Part shown: one piece after another, positions 13,101-22,831 of the stretch
Layout of the letters: each line of letters opens with the position of its first letter
Position numbering within the stretch: position 1 is the first letter of the stretch
Assembly (NCBI GenBank): GCA_037074705.1
Contig: CM073591.1
Location: forward strand, 179,887,432 to 179,951,431
Length of the DNA: 64,000 nt
Direction: 5' to 3'
Source of the DNA: Zhengitettix transpicula
Lineage: Eukaryota > Arthropoda > Insecta > Orthoptera > Tetrigidae
Notes under the pieces: generated by a model
The model's input: only the letters and a program-made list of their open reading frames with translations
Database searches by the model: none
What the model was told of the DNA's origin: nothing
Position numbers and translations under genes: made by a program

Positions 13101-16100
13101 TGTGAATACAACAAGATTTGAGTCAAATCCGGGGTTACAGTTGTCGCTGAGTTTAATTATGACATTTAACTTTTTGTTTAACCCACAGTAGAGGGGGTGG
13201 ACAGGGGAAGGACACTTTGAAGCATGCAATCACTGCATATATTTGCATCAAATAAATAATTTTCATGGTCAAAGAGACATAGTATTTATACAGATATTGT
13301 TCGTGTATAATTTCAACCCCTTTCAGGCTTGGGGTGGGTTAGTGCAAAATAATGCAAATACGCCCAAGATTGTAGTAAAATCCAGGGTTATGGATGTTGC
13401 CGAGTTTATTTATGACATTCTGGTCAATGCACGGGTCTGAGCGGTAGTGGTGGGCTGGGGTAGAAATTTGTAACCATGTCAAGTGGCTGTTTTTTTATCA
13501 TCAGACATATATATTTCAGGATCAATGAGCCTTATAAAATTTCTCTTAAAGTTCTCTGTGTAATTTCGACCCATTTTGGGGTTTGGGAGGGAAGCATCCT
13601 TAAGGGTGGGGGGTGTTGTGGCATTACTTAAAATTATGCAAAACAATCTAGATTCGATTTGAATCCAAGGTTTTCTATGTCACCGAGTTTAATTATTACA
13701 TTCAACTTGCCTTTTAACTCCTTCAAGTGAGGGTGTTATTTCAAACATGTTAATTGGCCGATATTGGCGTCAGAATAATATTTTTTGGGGACAATTAAAT
13801 TTATATTATTTTTCTTGATGTTCTCTACATATAATTTCAATCCCTGTTGGCATGGAGGGGAGCAAGCTTAGGGGTGGGGCTTTACACGAAAATGATGCTA
13901 ATATGATTGGAATAATAACCAGTAATATCTATATCTCTGAAGCTAATTATGATATTCAACTTTTTGTTTAATCTGCAGTAGAGGGGGAACATGGGGAGAA
14001 ATTTTGTAAAATGTTGAAATAAACTATATTATTTACGAAAGAAATTTTTTCAGGGTCAATTAGTTCAACCCCTTTCAGCATGGGAGAAGATCACATGTAG
14101 GAATAGGGGCGAAGTGCGTTACATAAATATAACGCAAAAGCTGCCGAGATGGGAGTAAAATTGGGGGTTAGGATATATGACTTCCCGGGCAATGCCGTGC
14201 AACCAGCTAGTATATAAATATTCGGGTACTGAAAAGATACAAGAGTGGAAGTGTAAAAGCCAAAATGGTAAAGGCTGCTTTTAACAGAAAAACCAAGACT
14301 CTAACAAGTAAAAAGATTGGTGACATGTTTTGTGTGAAGTGTCTTTTATATGCCTGCAACACACGGTCCATGATAAAAAGTAGAGAAATGCTAAGGCTTT
14401 TGAAATGTGGAAGTTTGAAGGATAGTGAATATCAAGTGATTTAGAAAAAGTGAGGAATGAGTAGATTTTAAGGATAGTTGCAGAAGAGCACAAGTTCATA
14501 GAGAAGATATTAAAATGAAGAAAACTTAATTGGACATGTTTTGAGAAGAAATTGTTTGATGAGGGATGTGCTGGAAGGAATGGTCAAGGGGCAGCCCAAG
14601 AGAGAATTAACAAAAAATGATCAATTGTCCTGAAGTAGGGGCGTGGCTGGGGAGGAATCCAAGAGAAGAGTACCATAACCACAGAAAACTTGAGATAATG
14701 AATGCATGAAACATAAATATTTTCCAAAATTACTCATTTACAAACAACATAATACTTTATTGCCAGTAAAACTATCAAATTATTAACAAAGAGTATTTAA
14801 GAAAAACAAAACTAATCATAGATTTACAGTGAGTACATAGGCAAGTTACATATAGAATTCTTCGAAAGAATACAGATATTTTTTATGAGAAGCTCTTTCA
14901 CTGATATCTGAATGTTTATTCTGTTAAAATGAAAAAAATTATGTCTGATTTAAAATAATGAATAAGAAGGATAACCAATTCAGACAAACATTTCTGGGAG
15001 CCTTGTCCATTTTGTCAGGTGCTACGAAGAGCCTAGAGGAACACAACTGCACTTGTCAGTTGACAACATTCAAAAGTGACGAAAATGCAAAATGACAATG
15101 GCAGAGTCGAAGGGTTTGCGTAACAATAAGGGAGCGACGACAAGGGGAAAACAGAAGGTTTAGCATAATAATAAGGGATCATAGCAATTATTTAGTTTAA
15201 TAGTGTCTGTATGTACATTAATTACAATTCACCCATGAACTTGAATTTAACCATTCTCACCGTATCCATTCACTATACTTCCGTTCTCACCAATTGGTTC
15301 ATAAAACCTACATACTTTGTATGTGTTCGGAATTATCTTTATAATCATCCTCCAAACCAAAAGAGAGCTGTGGTATACAATCTTGTAGACAAAGCTATAT
15401 TACTTTCTAATTCCAAGTTCCATCAACACAACTTAAATATTGTCTGAAACATTTTGATCTCCAATGAGTACCCTTTAAATTTTATTATTAAACACAAACA
15501 GCAGACTGAACAAAATCTAACATCCTACTGTCAATCGACCTCAAACACCTCAAGCCAAATTTTTTCTCAAACTTCCTTATTACAAATTTGTTCAAATATT
15601 CAAAGAATATAAAATATCCATCATTTACAGATACACTAATACCTTTTCATACTTGTTTAAAAGCCAGAAGGACCCACTTGACACCTACAGCAATCATTGT
15701 GTTGTTTGCAAAATCACTTGCTCTAATTGTAATTCCAGCTACATAGGGCAAACAAAATGTTCCCTTAATACACGTATCAAGGAACATATATCTAATATAA
15801 AACTTCCTATTGATAAACAATCTGTAGTATCCTAACATATAATCAATTCTAAACATACATTTGATTGGAAAAATGCTAAGATTTTAGTCATTGACCCTAG
15901 GTACAATTCCAGACTCATTTCAGAGATGCTTCACATTAAATCAAACATTACAGTTATTAATGTACAAAGTGACACTATTAAATTCAATAATTTCTACGAT
16001 CCCTTATTATTTCACTAAACCTTCTGTTTTCACATTGTCGTTGCTCCCTTATTGTTACGCTAACCCTTTGGCTCTGCCACTGTTGTGTTTTCGTCGCTTT

Positions 16101-19100
16101 TGAGTGTTGTCAACTGACAAGTGCAGTTGTGTTTCTCTGGCTCTTCTTAGCACCTGACAAGAGGGACAAGGTTCCCAGAAACGTTGTGTGGTATTTATAT
16201 TCCCCTTTTTGTCTGAATTGGCTATCCTTATTCTTTATTCTGACAAAATGCTCAACAGCATTTTTTTATTTAAATTTTAATTTGAGTCTCATCCAAATCT
16301 AGGACTTAAGCAAAGTTACAATTACATTACATTTGAATAACATACTTTTGTAATGACCTAAATTGTAAGTTATTTACATTTATATTAAAATGTATAATTT
16401 ATTACTTTCATGAACTTTATAAAGTTCGTATGTTTTCTGGAATATATTTTGTATTTCGTATTTTTTTTGCACTCTTGGATAATGTGATTTGTTGTCATTT
16501 TCACTTAACATAATTCACATATTGGAGGGGGACTCACAATACAATATATGAGTTAACTTAAAAATGTCCAGTTCTATTTATTGTAACGATTATTTACACC
16601 CTTCGAATCAGTTTGTTGTTGGCTTTTAAAGCATAGATGTCATACATATATTTATGTATTTTGCCTGCTTTCAATTTTCTGCATCATCTATTCCACTTTT
16701 TTTACACTTCCCTACTTATTTGCTTTTGTGCATTGCTGCCACTAGGAGGTGAATTGTTCGAGTACATCAACAGTGTAAATTTACAATTCCATTCAGTCTA
16801 AATATCAGGGATTTGTAAGTTAATGGTGGGGATGGAGTGGCATTACATGAGAATAACACAAAAACAAGCGAGATTCAAATTTTTTCGGGATCAATGCCCT
16901 GGTTGGTATGGGAGTGAGCACATTTAAGGATAGGAGTAAAGGTTTGGTACCTAAATATAACACAAATGTAACCGAGATTGGAGTCAAATTGGGGGTTATG
17001 AATATATGACAACCCGGTCAATGTTGGGCACCCAGCTAGTATACAATATAAAAAGGTGAATGATCCTGCAATTGTGATACATTCAGTGGCAGTAAAAATA
17101 AAAAGCATAAAATAACACACATGAATAAATATACAAATCATAACACAAACTTGGTAAACAAGTTCCTGCAAAATAAAATTAAAATATCAGTTGTTTAATT
17201 ATTTTGTTGTCCAGTATACTTTCACTTCACTAACACATTTATTTCCTTATTCTTCTCTGGAAAACTTTAAAGATATTAAATTTCTAGCTAATAAAATTTC
17301 AAAAACTTCTGCAAGTAAGTTTTTCCGATGTATAGTCTGGTGTTAAAAACTAATACTTTTCTGACATCAGTTTTAAAGGTGCTCAGCCCTTTTTCAAAAT
17401 CCCGTCTTCTGAAATAATTTGCTTCTACATATCTTGATGCAGTATCCTCCCAAGATTGTTGAGCTTCATATACTTTAAAAAGAGTCCTGAGACATGAATT
17501 TTGCTATTGTTTTTCTAACATTTCCCAATCTAATTATTCAACTTTCCCAATTTCGTGATAAGTATACCACATAATGAATTTTGCTATTCACCTTTGTTTA
17601 CTTTCCAGTTCCTTGATCTGAATGGATCCCAACAAATACAACCATACTCTCTAACAGTGGGGCTCAGAGATATTTTTATTCATGCCATGTGTTTCAAGTA
17701 TAAACATAATTAATTGCACGGTTTTGTGGTCACATATTCAATTTTACGTTTCCAACCTGTATTACTTCTCAGATATATACCAAAGTACTCAGTTACTTTC
17801 TCATACTATTTCTTTATTACTGAGTTTATAATTTAGTATTTCACAGAAGCCTGCGAGAGGATTCTCTCACAGGTGATCCTTCCCAGAGAGCTCTGGCGAA
17901 GGCTACCTTTGGGGTTGCCTTCACATCTCGCTGGTTTTTTGAACTAAGGTTCCCACATGCCGAGGCATCTCGGCCTGTTTTGAGAGGTGTATGTTCCGGG
18001 GTCACAGACCTTGATCATACGTTAAGAGTTGTTTTCTGTTCCTATTGGAACAATACCAGCTGCCTTCTAAACTGGTTGAGGCATGGAGAAGGGAATGCTG
18101 CGTCCCCACAGCAAACTCCTCTCCCGCTATCAGAAGGGCATGGGACAAGTACGAAATGCCCGATCTACCTGATGCAGGTCTTTCTAGGGTTTTCCCTGCA
18201 TCACTTTATGGCGAATGCCAGGTAGGATCCTTAAACTATAGCCCGGGGGCCCTAGTTAACCCTTGGCTACCTTCCTCTACCCCCCTTTTCAAATCCCTTC
18301 TTATACTATTAAAGGGGAGTTGCCACCATGTGGATTACCCTCACATAAAAAGTTGTTAGGACTTATTTTGTTGTTGTTAAAGGGTCTAGTAATTTGTGTA
18401 TCTTAATACCCATACTGACGGAAGGTGTTTTTAAGGTTCCTGATCTTTATGGGAAGGCTCTGAGCGTCAGAAATAGACGGAACGCGGTGCACAAATCCCT
18501 ACCTATGCTATTAAAGGGGAGTTGCCACCATGTGGATTACCCTCATGTAGCCTGTTACCCTAAAAAAATAGTATTTCACCGTGCTGTCTACAAAAGCTTT
18601 GTGCATTGCACAGTTTCAGTTTTATTTTGACAATGTTGCATCCTCTCACATGTTTATGCCTCCCCCCCCCCTCCCTCCACCTAGATGTATATAAAGTAAG
18701 GAAAGTTAATGTGACTTTGTAATTAACTCATTTGGAAAGGTAAGGATGATGAACAGTTGGCATCAGCATGCTGGAAAATAATACAATGTCAAATTTTTTG
18801 AGGGCCTAAGCCCTCTGGACATTCACACTGAAAGTCATGTAGGCTGGCCAGAAATCAATTTATTCTTGTTATTGATAATTTTATTTTTGTGAATTATTAT
18901 AAAATTTTATTGAGCCACAATGCATGTAATAGACATTTACAAATATTGATTTTGTTCCAGATACGCAACAATAAACAAACTGCTATTCTTGCAGTGGCGG
19001 TTGGTAGTCCAAAGGGGAAGAAAGACTCTGAAAAGAAAGCTAAAGATCAATTATATACTATTTACAGACCTAATACAGGGCTGCAAGTATGTAAAAAATA

Positions 19101-21233
19101 TTAATACTGAACAACTTTATTGCTAAATCCTTTATTTGTTTATAAACCTACAAATACAGAATATTATTGCTAACAATAATTATTGATAATAATTATTTTT
19201 TGACATTATTTTGTTATAGTTAATTTAGTTACATTTTTATAAATACTCTATATATTTTATGGTTTACTTACTAGTTCATCTTATTTTATTGTATTTGAAT
19301 AACTTTTTTGTTTATATGTTCATGTTTAATTTATTATAGCAATTATTTTAGTGTTACTTACTCTTGCAGCTTCGCCAAGAGACATTAGGTGAATTAGAAA
19401 AGAAGTACAAAAAAGTATCTTCTGATGATGCTCAATCGCATTGGACGGAACAGTATGATGCGTCTGTCACAACTTGTTCCCATGCATATTGGTAAGTTTC
19501 AAAGGTTATTAAATAATTCTCTTCCAGGTATTAATTTTAGTTTTCTTTCATATTATTATTTCATTAGAAGTATTGATTTTCTGTAATATACCAATATATG
19601 ATCTCAAGTAAAGTTACATTTTTATGAAAATCAACAACAGATTCAAGTCAAATCGGGGTTAAGGATTTGGCCGAGTTTAATTATGACATTCAGCTTTTTG
19701 TACAACCCACATTAGCAGGGGTAGAAATTTTTGGAACACATTAAGTCAGCCGATGCATTCATCAAAACAAACTTTTTCGGGTCAATGAATTCAACCCCAT
19801 TTGGTATGGCTGACCTCCAGACAGCAGGTCAAAAAGGCAACGTGAGATTGTAATTTTGCCAATATTTTAAAAATTTTAAGAGTTTGGAAGCCTAATTCAT
19901 CTTAAAGTTCATTGGGGAGATGGAATTGGTGGGGGAGAAGGAGATTATGTAGTGGAATTAGAGAAGAACATGAGATTTCATGTGTTGGAGAGTAAGGCAT
20001 TGTTTTCAATGAGGGAGAAAGAAGTGGTTGAGGTGTGCGGTGGAGGTCAAATGGGTAACAATGTAGGTGTGGGAATGGGAATGTGTGAGTAAACAAAGAA
20101 ATATCAAAAGGAATGAAAGGCACAAGTGGGATTTAAGAGTTAGTAATGGCCATAAATGCAATAATAATAATATTAGTAAGGATATGACATTGTCAAAAAT
20201 AATACGATCTTCGTATGGAAATGAAAGAGATATAGTTTGTGGCTTACCTGAAATTGAAGTACGGTGTAGCCACAGGTTACCAAAGGAAGTTCTTAAAATT
20301 TTCGGAGTGTCTCAGCGTCCTTTATCAGGAATGAGTGTTACTCCATGTCGTGCACCGGCTGACTGCTAACTGTGGAGTTTTAACCGCCTCATGGCTCGTA
20401 GCCCATAAACAATAAACACCCCACGAGGCCACTAACTTTCTCAGGTAAAGGTCGTGGCATAGAAAAGGTTATGTTGGTGATAATTGATACATAGCATTTT
20501 ATACATACATACATAACTATATGTAAAATTTTGCACATACATACACACATTTATACACCCACATACAAATACACATCTAGAGCATATTCACCGGGAAAGC
20601 CATCGCTCTCTAATTTAGGTCTTAATTCTGAAAGAATATATTATGTATAACATATGCTAGAACTGTTTCATATTAAAAATTTTGAATGGTGTCAAATATG
20701 TATGTGAACTATCTGTCTAAATTATTTTTTATATTACTTTTATTCCAGGCGGGGAAATTGTAAGAATGTTACTTTAGGGATGGATTGTGAAGTGGGACTC
20801 AGAAGACGAACATACAATGTACTGGCTGGTTCAGTACTTAGTGTATGGACTCGTGTTGAAAATGTACTTGCTGCCAAAACAGGTCACAATTCAAAAATGC
20901 AGGTAGTAAGACTTAGAACAGCGGAGGGTGTCAAAATTGTTGGTAAGTTATCAAGACAGACACCTATATTTACTTCATATAATAGTTCATGACTTTAAAT
21001 GTGATTTGACTTGAGTGATTATTAGCTTTATATGATACAATTCATTAGGTTAATGTCACATTTTTGTGCTTGAAATTCAAAAGTAAAAAAAAAAAATAAT
21101 AATATAACATTGGTGTAATTTTTAAAATAAGTCATTTGTATTTCCAGGCACTCTTATTCCTAAGAGTTGTGTGGAAGCTCTGAGGGAAGCATTGTCTTCA
21201 GATGCTGAGAAAACTGATGAACAGACTTTTTGA
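4068..21233 (+). CDS. sno: strawberry notch (SBNO) gene, seven 3' exons
   Basis: Spliced coding segment: 4068-4176, 6465-6580, 6947-7134, 18961-19086, 19370-19491, 20749-20942, 21148-21233. All junctions are GT-AG and keep one frame, giving 313 residues and a TGA stop at 21231. The product matches the C-terminal half of strawberry notch: end of the helicase-C-like domain ([37 protein letters not shown]) followed by the SBNO alpha/beta region ([32 protein letters not shown]). In the family this is a nuclear DExD/H helicase-like co-regulator linked in flies to Notch and EGFR signalling. The 5' exons, including the ATPase core, are upstream of the window. Intron 3 here is 11.8 kb and full of transposable elements, yet the exons show no disabling change, so the gene looks functional. 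Confidence 0.95.
4177..5640. other. sno intron, nothing recognised
   Basis: AT-rich intron sequence. Minus-strand and plus-strand open frames are short and lack recognisable motifs. Confidence 0.4.
5722..6165 (+). other. unassigned 147-codon open frame in intron
   Basis: An ATG-to-stop frame of 147 codons is unusually long for DNA this AT-rich. An overlapping frame (6030-6224) ends with [18 protein letters not shown], which loosely recalls the third catalytic block of mariner-like transposases (PPYSPDLAP...F.KLKR). Splicing signals and conserved residues that would make it a host exon are missing. A decayed transposon fragment is the likeliest reading, with low certainty. Confidence 0.25.
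6465..6580 (+). CDS. sno: sno exon b
   Basis: A pyrimidine-rich tract and CAG acceptor precede 6465; the donor GTATAG begins at 6581. The Arg codon is AG|G across the junction with the previous exon. It encodes [16 protein letters not shown] to SGRFDMGIL, colinear with the family, and ends one base into an Asp codon. Confidence 0.95.
6947..7134 (+). CDS. sno: sno exon c
   Basis: The acceptor is TTCCAG before 6947 and the donor GTATTT begins at 7135. It encodes [29 protein letters not shown] and GFYLSHQ and ends on a codon boundary. The following intron is the 11.8-kb transposon-laden one. Confidence 0.95.
7440..7611 (+). pseudogene. Penelope-like element fragment (GIY-YIG end)
   Basis: Base by base this parallels 15672-15840, the GIY-YIG endonuclease region of the Penelope copy further right: cacttgacacctayagcaa, then a YIGQT-equivalent block, then aacttcccattggcaaacaa. 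The frame is broken by stops and indels. It ends abruptly at the 3' tail of the CR1-like LINE, suggesting the LINE inserted into an older Penelope copy. Confidence 0.7.
7612..9215 (-). pseudogene. CR1-like LINE, 5'-truncated reverse transcriptase
   Basis: On the minus strand, frames broken by a few indels give a non-LTR reverse transcriptase: [16 protein letters not shown] (RT block), [17 protein letters not shown] (catalytic block with the first Asp replaced by Asn), [20 protein letters not shown], a degraded YADD region, then the thumb and C-terminal part ([30 protein letters not shown]). The 3' end lies at the left with an A/T-rich (ATCT)n-type tail near 7612-7630, as in CR1-like elements. 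It carries a GAA microsatellite at 7712-7735. Length and missing endonuclease show 5' truncation. Confidence 0.85.
9261..9870 (+). mobile_element. Helitron-like 3' end joined to Helitron-like 5' unit
   Basis: A CCCAGCTAG terminus ends at 9305. It is immediately followed by TC and a segment (9306-9400: tgtatgttcggcataaaaat, ttttgtacacatg) that matches the left end of the Helitron-like element at 12159 and the piece at 36998. The unit then shows the family signature aatttcaacccctttgggca around 9553. No protein is encoded. The junction CTAG|TC is what a head-to-tail Helitron pair would give. Confidence 0.5.
9881..10425 (+). repeat. 27-bp minisatellite grading into diverged units
   Basis: Four units of exactly 27 bp (9881, 9908, 9935, 9962) share gagtatttttcacactttta with few changes. 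Diverged units of roughly 27-40 bp with the theme gagtattttt...ctcttaaggta continue to about 10425. It lies inside sno intron 3. Confidence 0.85.
10870..12158 (+). pseudogene. LINE reverse transcriptase, 5' part
   Basis: A heavily mutated plus-strand coding region contains landmarks of an endonuclease-type LINE reverse transcriptase: GDYENYR-like and [20 protein letters not shown] (about 11550), a FVDMQKAFDRV-like stretch ([17 protein letters not shown], 11730), a GVRQGCCLSP-like stretch (11880-11920), [20 protein letters not shown] (11990-12050; catalytic DD kept) and KLEQVKIY at the break. Continuation is found after 14211, so the element was split by the Helitron-like insertion. The RT clade is not resolved by eye. 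Confidence 0.8.
12159..14210 (+). mobile_element. non-autonomous Helitron-like element of tandem units
   Basis: The element interrupts a LINE between 12158 and 14211. The right end is CTAG (14207-14210) followed by T, preceded by a hairpin CCCGG-GCAATG-CCGTG (14184-14199, one mismatch), as expected of Helitron 3' ends. The left end resembles 9306 and 36998. No coding capacity was seen. The interior is about seven tandem units of roughly 235-270 bp, marked by a-t-t-t-c-a-a-c-c-c-c near 12390, 12636, 12905, 13311, 13561, 13831 and 14065, each followed by taggggt and a gagtttaattatgaca block. The 5' end does not show a textbook TC, so the family call is inference. Confidence 0.6.
14211..14710 (+). 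pseudogene. LINE reverse transcriptase, 3' part
   Basis: This continues the element that ends at 12158: [16 protein letters not shown], a [12 protein letters not shown] stretch and [17 protein letters not shown] (14530-14580), the usual C-terminal signature of these endonuclease-reverse transcriptases. Stops and frameshifts throughout show it is long dead. Joining the two halves across the Helitron-like element restores colinearity, which dates the Helitron insertion as later. Confidence 0.8.
14985..15021 (-). ncRNA. hammerhead-like motif, left arm of Penelope element
   Basis: On the minus strand CAC-CUGACAA (15021-15012) is followed by a GGACAAGGCUCC stem-loop and GAAAU at 14994-14990. The core differs from CUGANGA by A at the conserved G, so it is probably inactive. 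It is the inverted partner of the motif at 16151. Confidence 0.5.
15211..16021 (+). pseudogene. Penelope RT C-terminus and GIY-YIG endonuclease
   Basis: The first open part (15211-15447) holds the Penelope thumb region: [17 protein letters not shown] and KFHQHNLN. A second part (15653-16021) holds [19 protein letters not shown], the YIG half of a GIY-YIG nuclease with its metal-binding-like Cys cluster, then LNTRIKEHI and a C-terminal [10 protein letters not shown] before TAA at 16019. Only a few stops and indels separate the pieces, so this copy is fairly young. The polymerase palm is missing. Confidence 0.8.
16151..16188 (+). ncRNA. hammerhead-like motif, right arm of Penelope element
   Basis: CAC-CUGACAA, stem II GGGA/UCCC around CAAGGU, then GAAAC-GUU-GUG. 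Helix I would pair CAC with GUG; helix III would be A-C with G-U without a loop. The G of CUGANGA is A here. Hammerhead motifs are an established feature of Penelope pseudo-LTRs. Confidence 0.55.
16241..16800. other. sno intron 3, nothing recognised
   Basis: AT-rich sequence between two mobile elements, without protein similarity or repeats I could trace elsewhere in the window. Confidence 0.4.
16800..17039 (+). mobile_element. Helitron-like 3' end fragment
   Basis: One and a bit units of the 12-14 kb family end in CTAG at 17036-17039, followed by T. A hairpin CCCGG-TCAATG-TTGGG (17013-17028, two G-U pairs) lies seven bases upstream. The hairpin keeps pairing although its bases differ from those at 14184, which supports a real structural end. 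Confidence 0.6.
17210..17830 (-). pseudogene. non-LTR reverse transcriptase remnant
   Basis: On the minus strand broken frames give [21 protein letters not shown] and [18 protein letters not shown] stretches, the latter resembling the conserved VRPxxEYGxxxWDP block at the C-terminus of many LINE reverse transcriptases. Nothing else of the element is readable. Confidence 0.5.
17845..18568 (+). mobile_element. unclassified retroposon, copy 1, with TSD
   Basis: A 724-bp insertion is flanked by an 11-bp direct repeat tagtatttcac (17834-17844 and 18569-18579) and ends in an A run, the marks of target-primed reverse transcription. It begins with a hairpin (CCTGCGAGAG...CTCTCACAGG). It shares most of its length with copy 2 at 36071. 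Open frames differ between the copies, so it appears non-coding. Its 3' block (attaaaggggagttgccacc to cctcat) occurs twice, near 18310 and 18510, separated by about 150 bp not seen in copy 2. No clear RNA polymerase III boxes were found. Confidence 0.8.
18580..18960. other. end of sno intron 3
   Basis: Includes a C-rich run near 18663. The last bases form the pyrimidine tract and acceptor of exon d. No other feature. Confidence 0.4.
18961..19086 (+). CDS. sno: sno exon d
   Basis: The acceptor is TTGTTCCAG and the donor GTATGT begins at 19087. It is 42 whole codons: [14 protein letters not shown], a Lys-rich linker, then [12 protein letters not shown], a hallmark of SBNO proteins. Confidence 0.95.
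19370..19491 (+). CDS. sno: sno exon e
   Basis: The acceptor is CTTGCAG and the donor GTAAGT begins at 19492. It encodes [27 protein letters not shown] and CSHAY. The Trp codon is split TG|G with the next exon. Confidence 0.95.
19620..19815 (+). repeat. single unit of Helitron-like tandem repeat
   Basis: This matches the units at 12.3-14.2 kb: gattcaagtcaaatcggggt, gagtttaattatgacattca, then attcaaccccatttggtatg. It is a lone unit in a short sno intron, with no terminus preserved. Confidence 0.6.
20215..20430 (+). repeat. short interspersed repeat, copy A
   Basis: The block gtggcttacctgaaattgaa to cgtgcaccggctgactg recurs at 22040-22205 and inverted at 21890-21995. A TGGC-start box and a GGAATTGAAC-type box in the 22-kb copy are spaced like the internal promoter of tRNA-derived SINEs, but both match poorly. 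A family identity is not claimed. Confidence 0.5.
20749..20942 (+). CDS. sno: sno exon f
   Basis: The acceptor is TATTCCAG and the donor GTAAGT begins at 20943. It encodes [32 protein letters not shown] and [15 protein letters not shown]. It ends one base into a Gly codon. Confidence 0.95.
21148..21233 (+). CDS. sno: sno terminal coding exon
   Basis: The acceptor is TTTCCAG. It encodes [15 protein letters not shown] and a short acidic tail ending EQTF, then TGA. The C-terminus is short, as the SBNO fold ends near here. A GTTTGT at 21260 and a long pyrimidine tract with AG at 22679-22680 could splice a 3'-UTR intron. This is inference only. Confidence 0.92.
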
Positions 21234-21479
21234 AAGCATGAGAGCTTCTAGTATATTAGGTTTGTACTTTTCTTATATTCAAATATTAAACGTAAATTTA
21301 ATGAAATGCTGAAATGGTCAAATATTTTCAGTCTTTCCTTCTTCTTCCATCCTTCTCTCTGCTTTGAACTATATTGGTTTTCTATGTGTGTAATTCTTCG
21401 CCTGAGCATATAAATTCACATAAAGTGTAATCCTCCTATTTCTTCTATTTATTTCTATCCTTCCTCACTATCCAAGTTT

Positions 21480-21897
21480 GAGTGTACACACACACAGAGA
21501 CACACACACACAAAGAGAGAGAGAGAGAGAGAGACACGCAGACAGAGACACACACACAGACAGAGACAGCACACACGTGCGCGCAGACAGAGACACACAC
21601 ACACGCAGAGACACACACACACGCAGAGACACACGCGCAGACAGACAGAGAGAGAGAGAGACACACACAGAGAGAGAGAGACACACACAGAGAGAGAGAC
21701 ACACACACACAGAGAGAGAGACACAGACACACACACAGACACAGAGAGAGAGACACAGACACACACACACAGACACAGAGAGAGAGACACAGACGCACAC
21801 ACAGACAGAGAGAGAGAGAGACATACACACAGACAGAGAGAGAGACACACACACACAGAGAGAGCACGAGAGAGAGAGAGAGAGAGCGAGCGAGCCT
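21480..21897 (+). repeat. CA/GA compound microsatellite
   Basis: About 420 bp of (ac)n and (ag)n in alternating blocks. All long open frames over it on both strands are artefacts of the repeat. It lies 250 bp after the sno stop codon, within the likely 3' UTR or a 3'-UTR intron. Confidence 0.95.
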
Positions 21898-22205
21898 CCG
21901 AAAATTTGCAGAACAACCTTCGGTTCCCTATGGCGACACTTTCAGATCAAGCCACAACCTCTCTCTCTTTCCTTTCCATACCAATAATGCAATTATTTTT
22001 AACAAAGTCATATCCTTACTAACATCATATACATATATATAATTCCAATATTGGTATGGAAAGGAAAGAGAGAGATAGGTTGTGGCTTACCTGAAAGTGA
22101 AGTGCGGTGTCGCCACGAGGAATTGAACGTTGTTCTTCAAATTTTTGTAGTCCCTCAGCCTCCTTCAGGAAGGAGTGTTACACCATTCCATGCACTGGCC
22201 AGCTG
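21890..22205. repeat. inverted repeat of the short interspersed family
   Basis: The left arm (21890-21998) and right arm (22040-22160) are reverse complements around an AT spacer. Both contain the tggtatggaaaggaaagaga block and the gtgtcgcca block. The family also appears at 20215. Confidence 0.7.
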
Positions 22206-22831
22206 TGAATATATATATATTACTTTTGGTTGCCACTTTTTCTTATCCAAATTAAGTATACACTTTGATTACTATTTGTTCAAATTTGAAGTACTTGTTT
22301 ATGAGTTAGATTTCAAATCAAAATATATTTGGATTGAACAAATATTGTGAACAATATAAATCTTATTGAAACTTTTGGTGCTTATCAAACTACAATCTGC
22401 TAAATAGAATGTTTTAACAAGAATTGTGTACATAATGTCTTCATTCTTATTCTATAAATCATTTTTATTAATACATTGCTGTGATGGATATGGTTATGTT
22501 TGATTAATTCTTTATGGTGTTAGCAAGTGGTCTTGTGTTTGTTTTTTAAATACACTTTTTTATAACCAAGTACTTATGATTGTAGTTAGTAATAAAAACA
22601 ATAGTTGTATATGACCTGAAATTGCAATATAATTTTATAATTTCTTAAGAAATTGTTTAATATTTTTCTTTTTTTTTTAGGTATCAAGGACCAAGAAACA
22701 GTGTGAAAGCAAGTTCTCTTTCCCATCAAAATGGTACGGCAAAGACATAGTATTACTTGTGTATACGTAAATATAGACAGCAGTTGAGTTGCTGTTACTG
22801 GTGGGGAAAGCACAATTAAAGCAACACTGTG

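Larger units (their letters stand above)
14960..16240 (+). mobile_element. Penelope-like element with inverted terminal repeats
   Basis: Left arm (about 14960-15190) and right arm (about 15995-16240) are reverse complements with indels. Shared blocks include the gaccctt/aagggagc stretch around 15130 and 16050 and the gcacttgtcagttgaca stretch near 15050 and 16120. Between them is the 3' coding part of a Penelope reverse transcriptase plus GIY-YIG endonuclease. Each arm carries a hammerhead-like motif (14985-15021 minus, 16151-16188 plus). Inverted pseudo-LTRs are a known feature of Penelope-like elements. Target duplications were not identified. Confidence 0.8.

Noticed and set aside
17980..18630. 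Open frames of 78-104 codons within the retroposon copy
   Set aside because: The reading frame is not conserved in the second copy at 36 kb, so coding is not supported.
21445..22042. Several overlapping open frames of 128-186 codons on both strands
   Set aside because: They are translations of the CA/GA microsatellite in every frame, and amino acid content is just two- to four-residue alternation.
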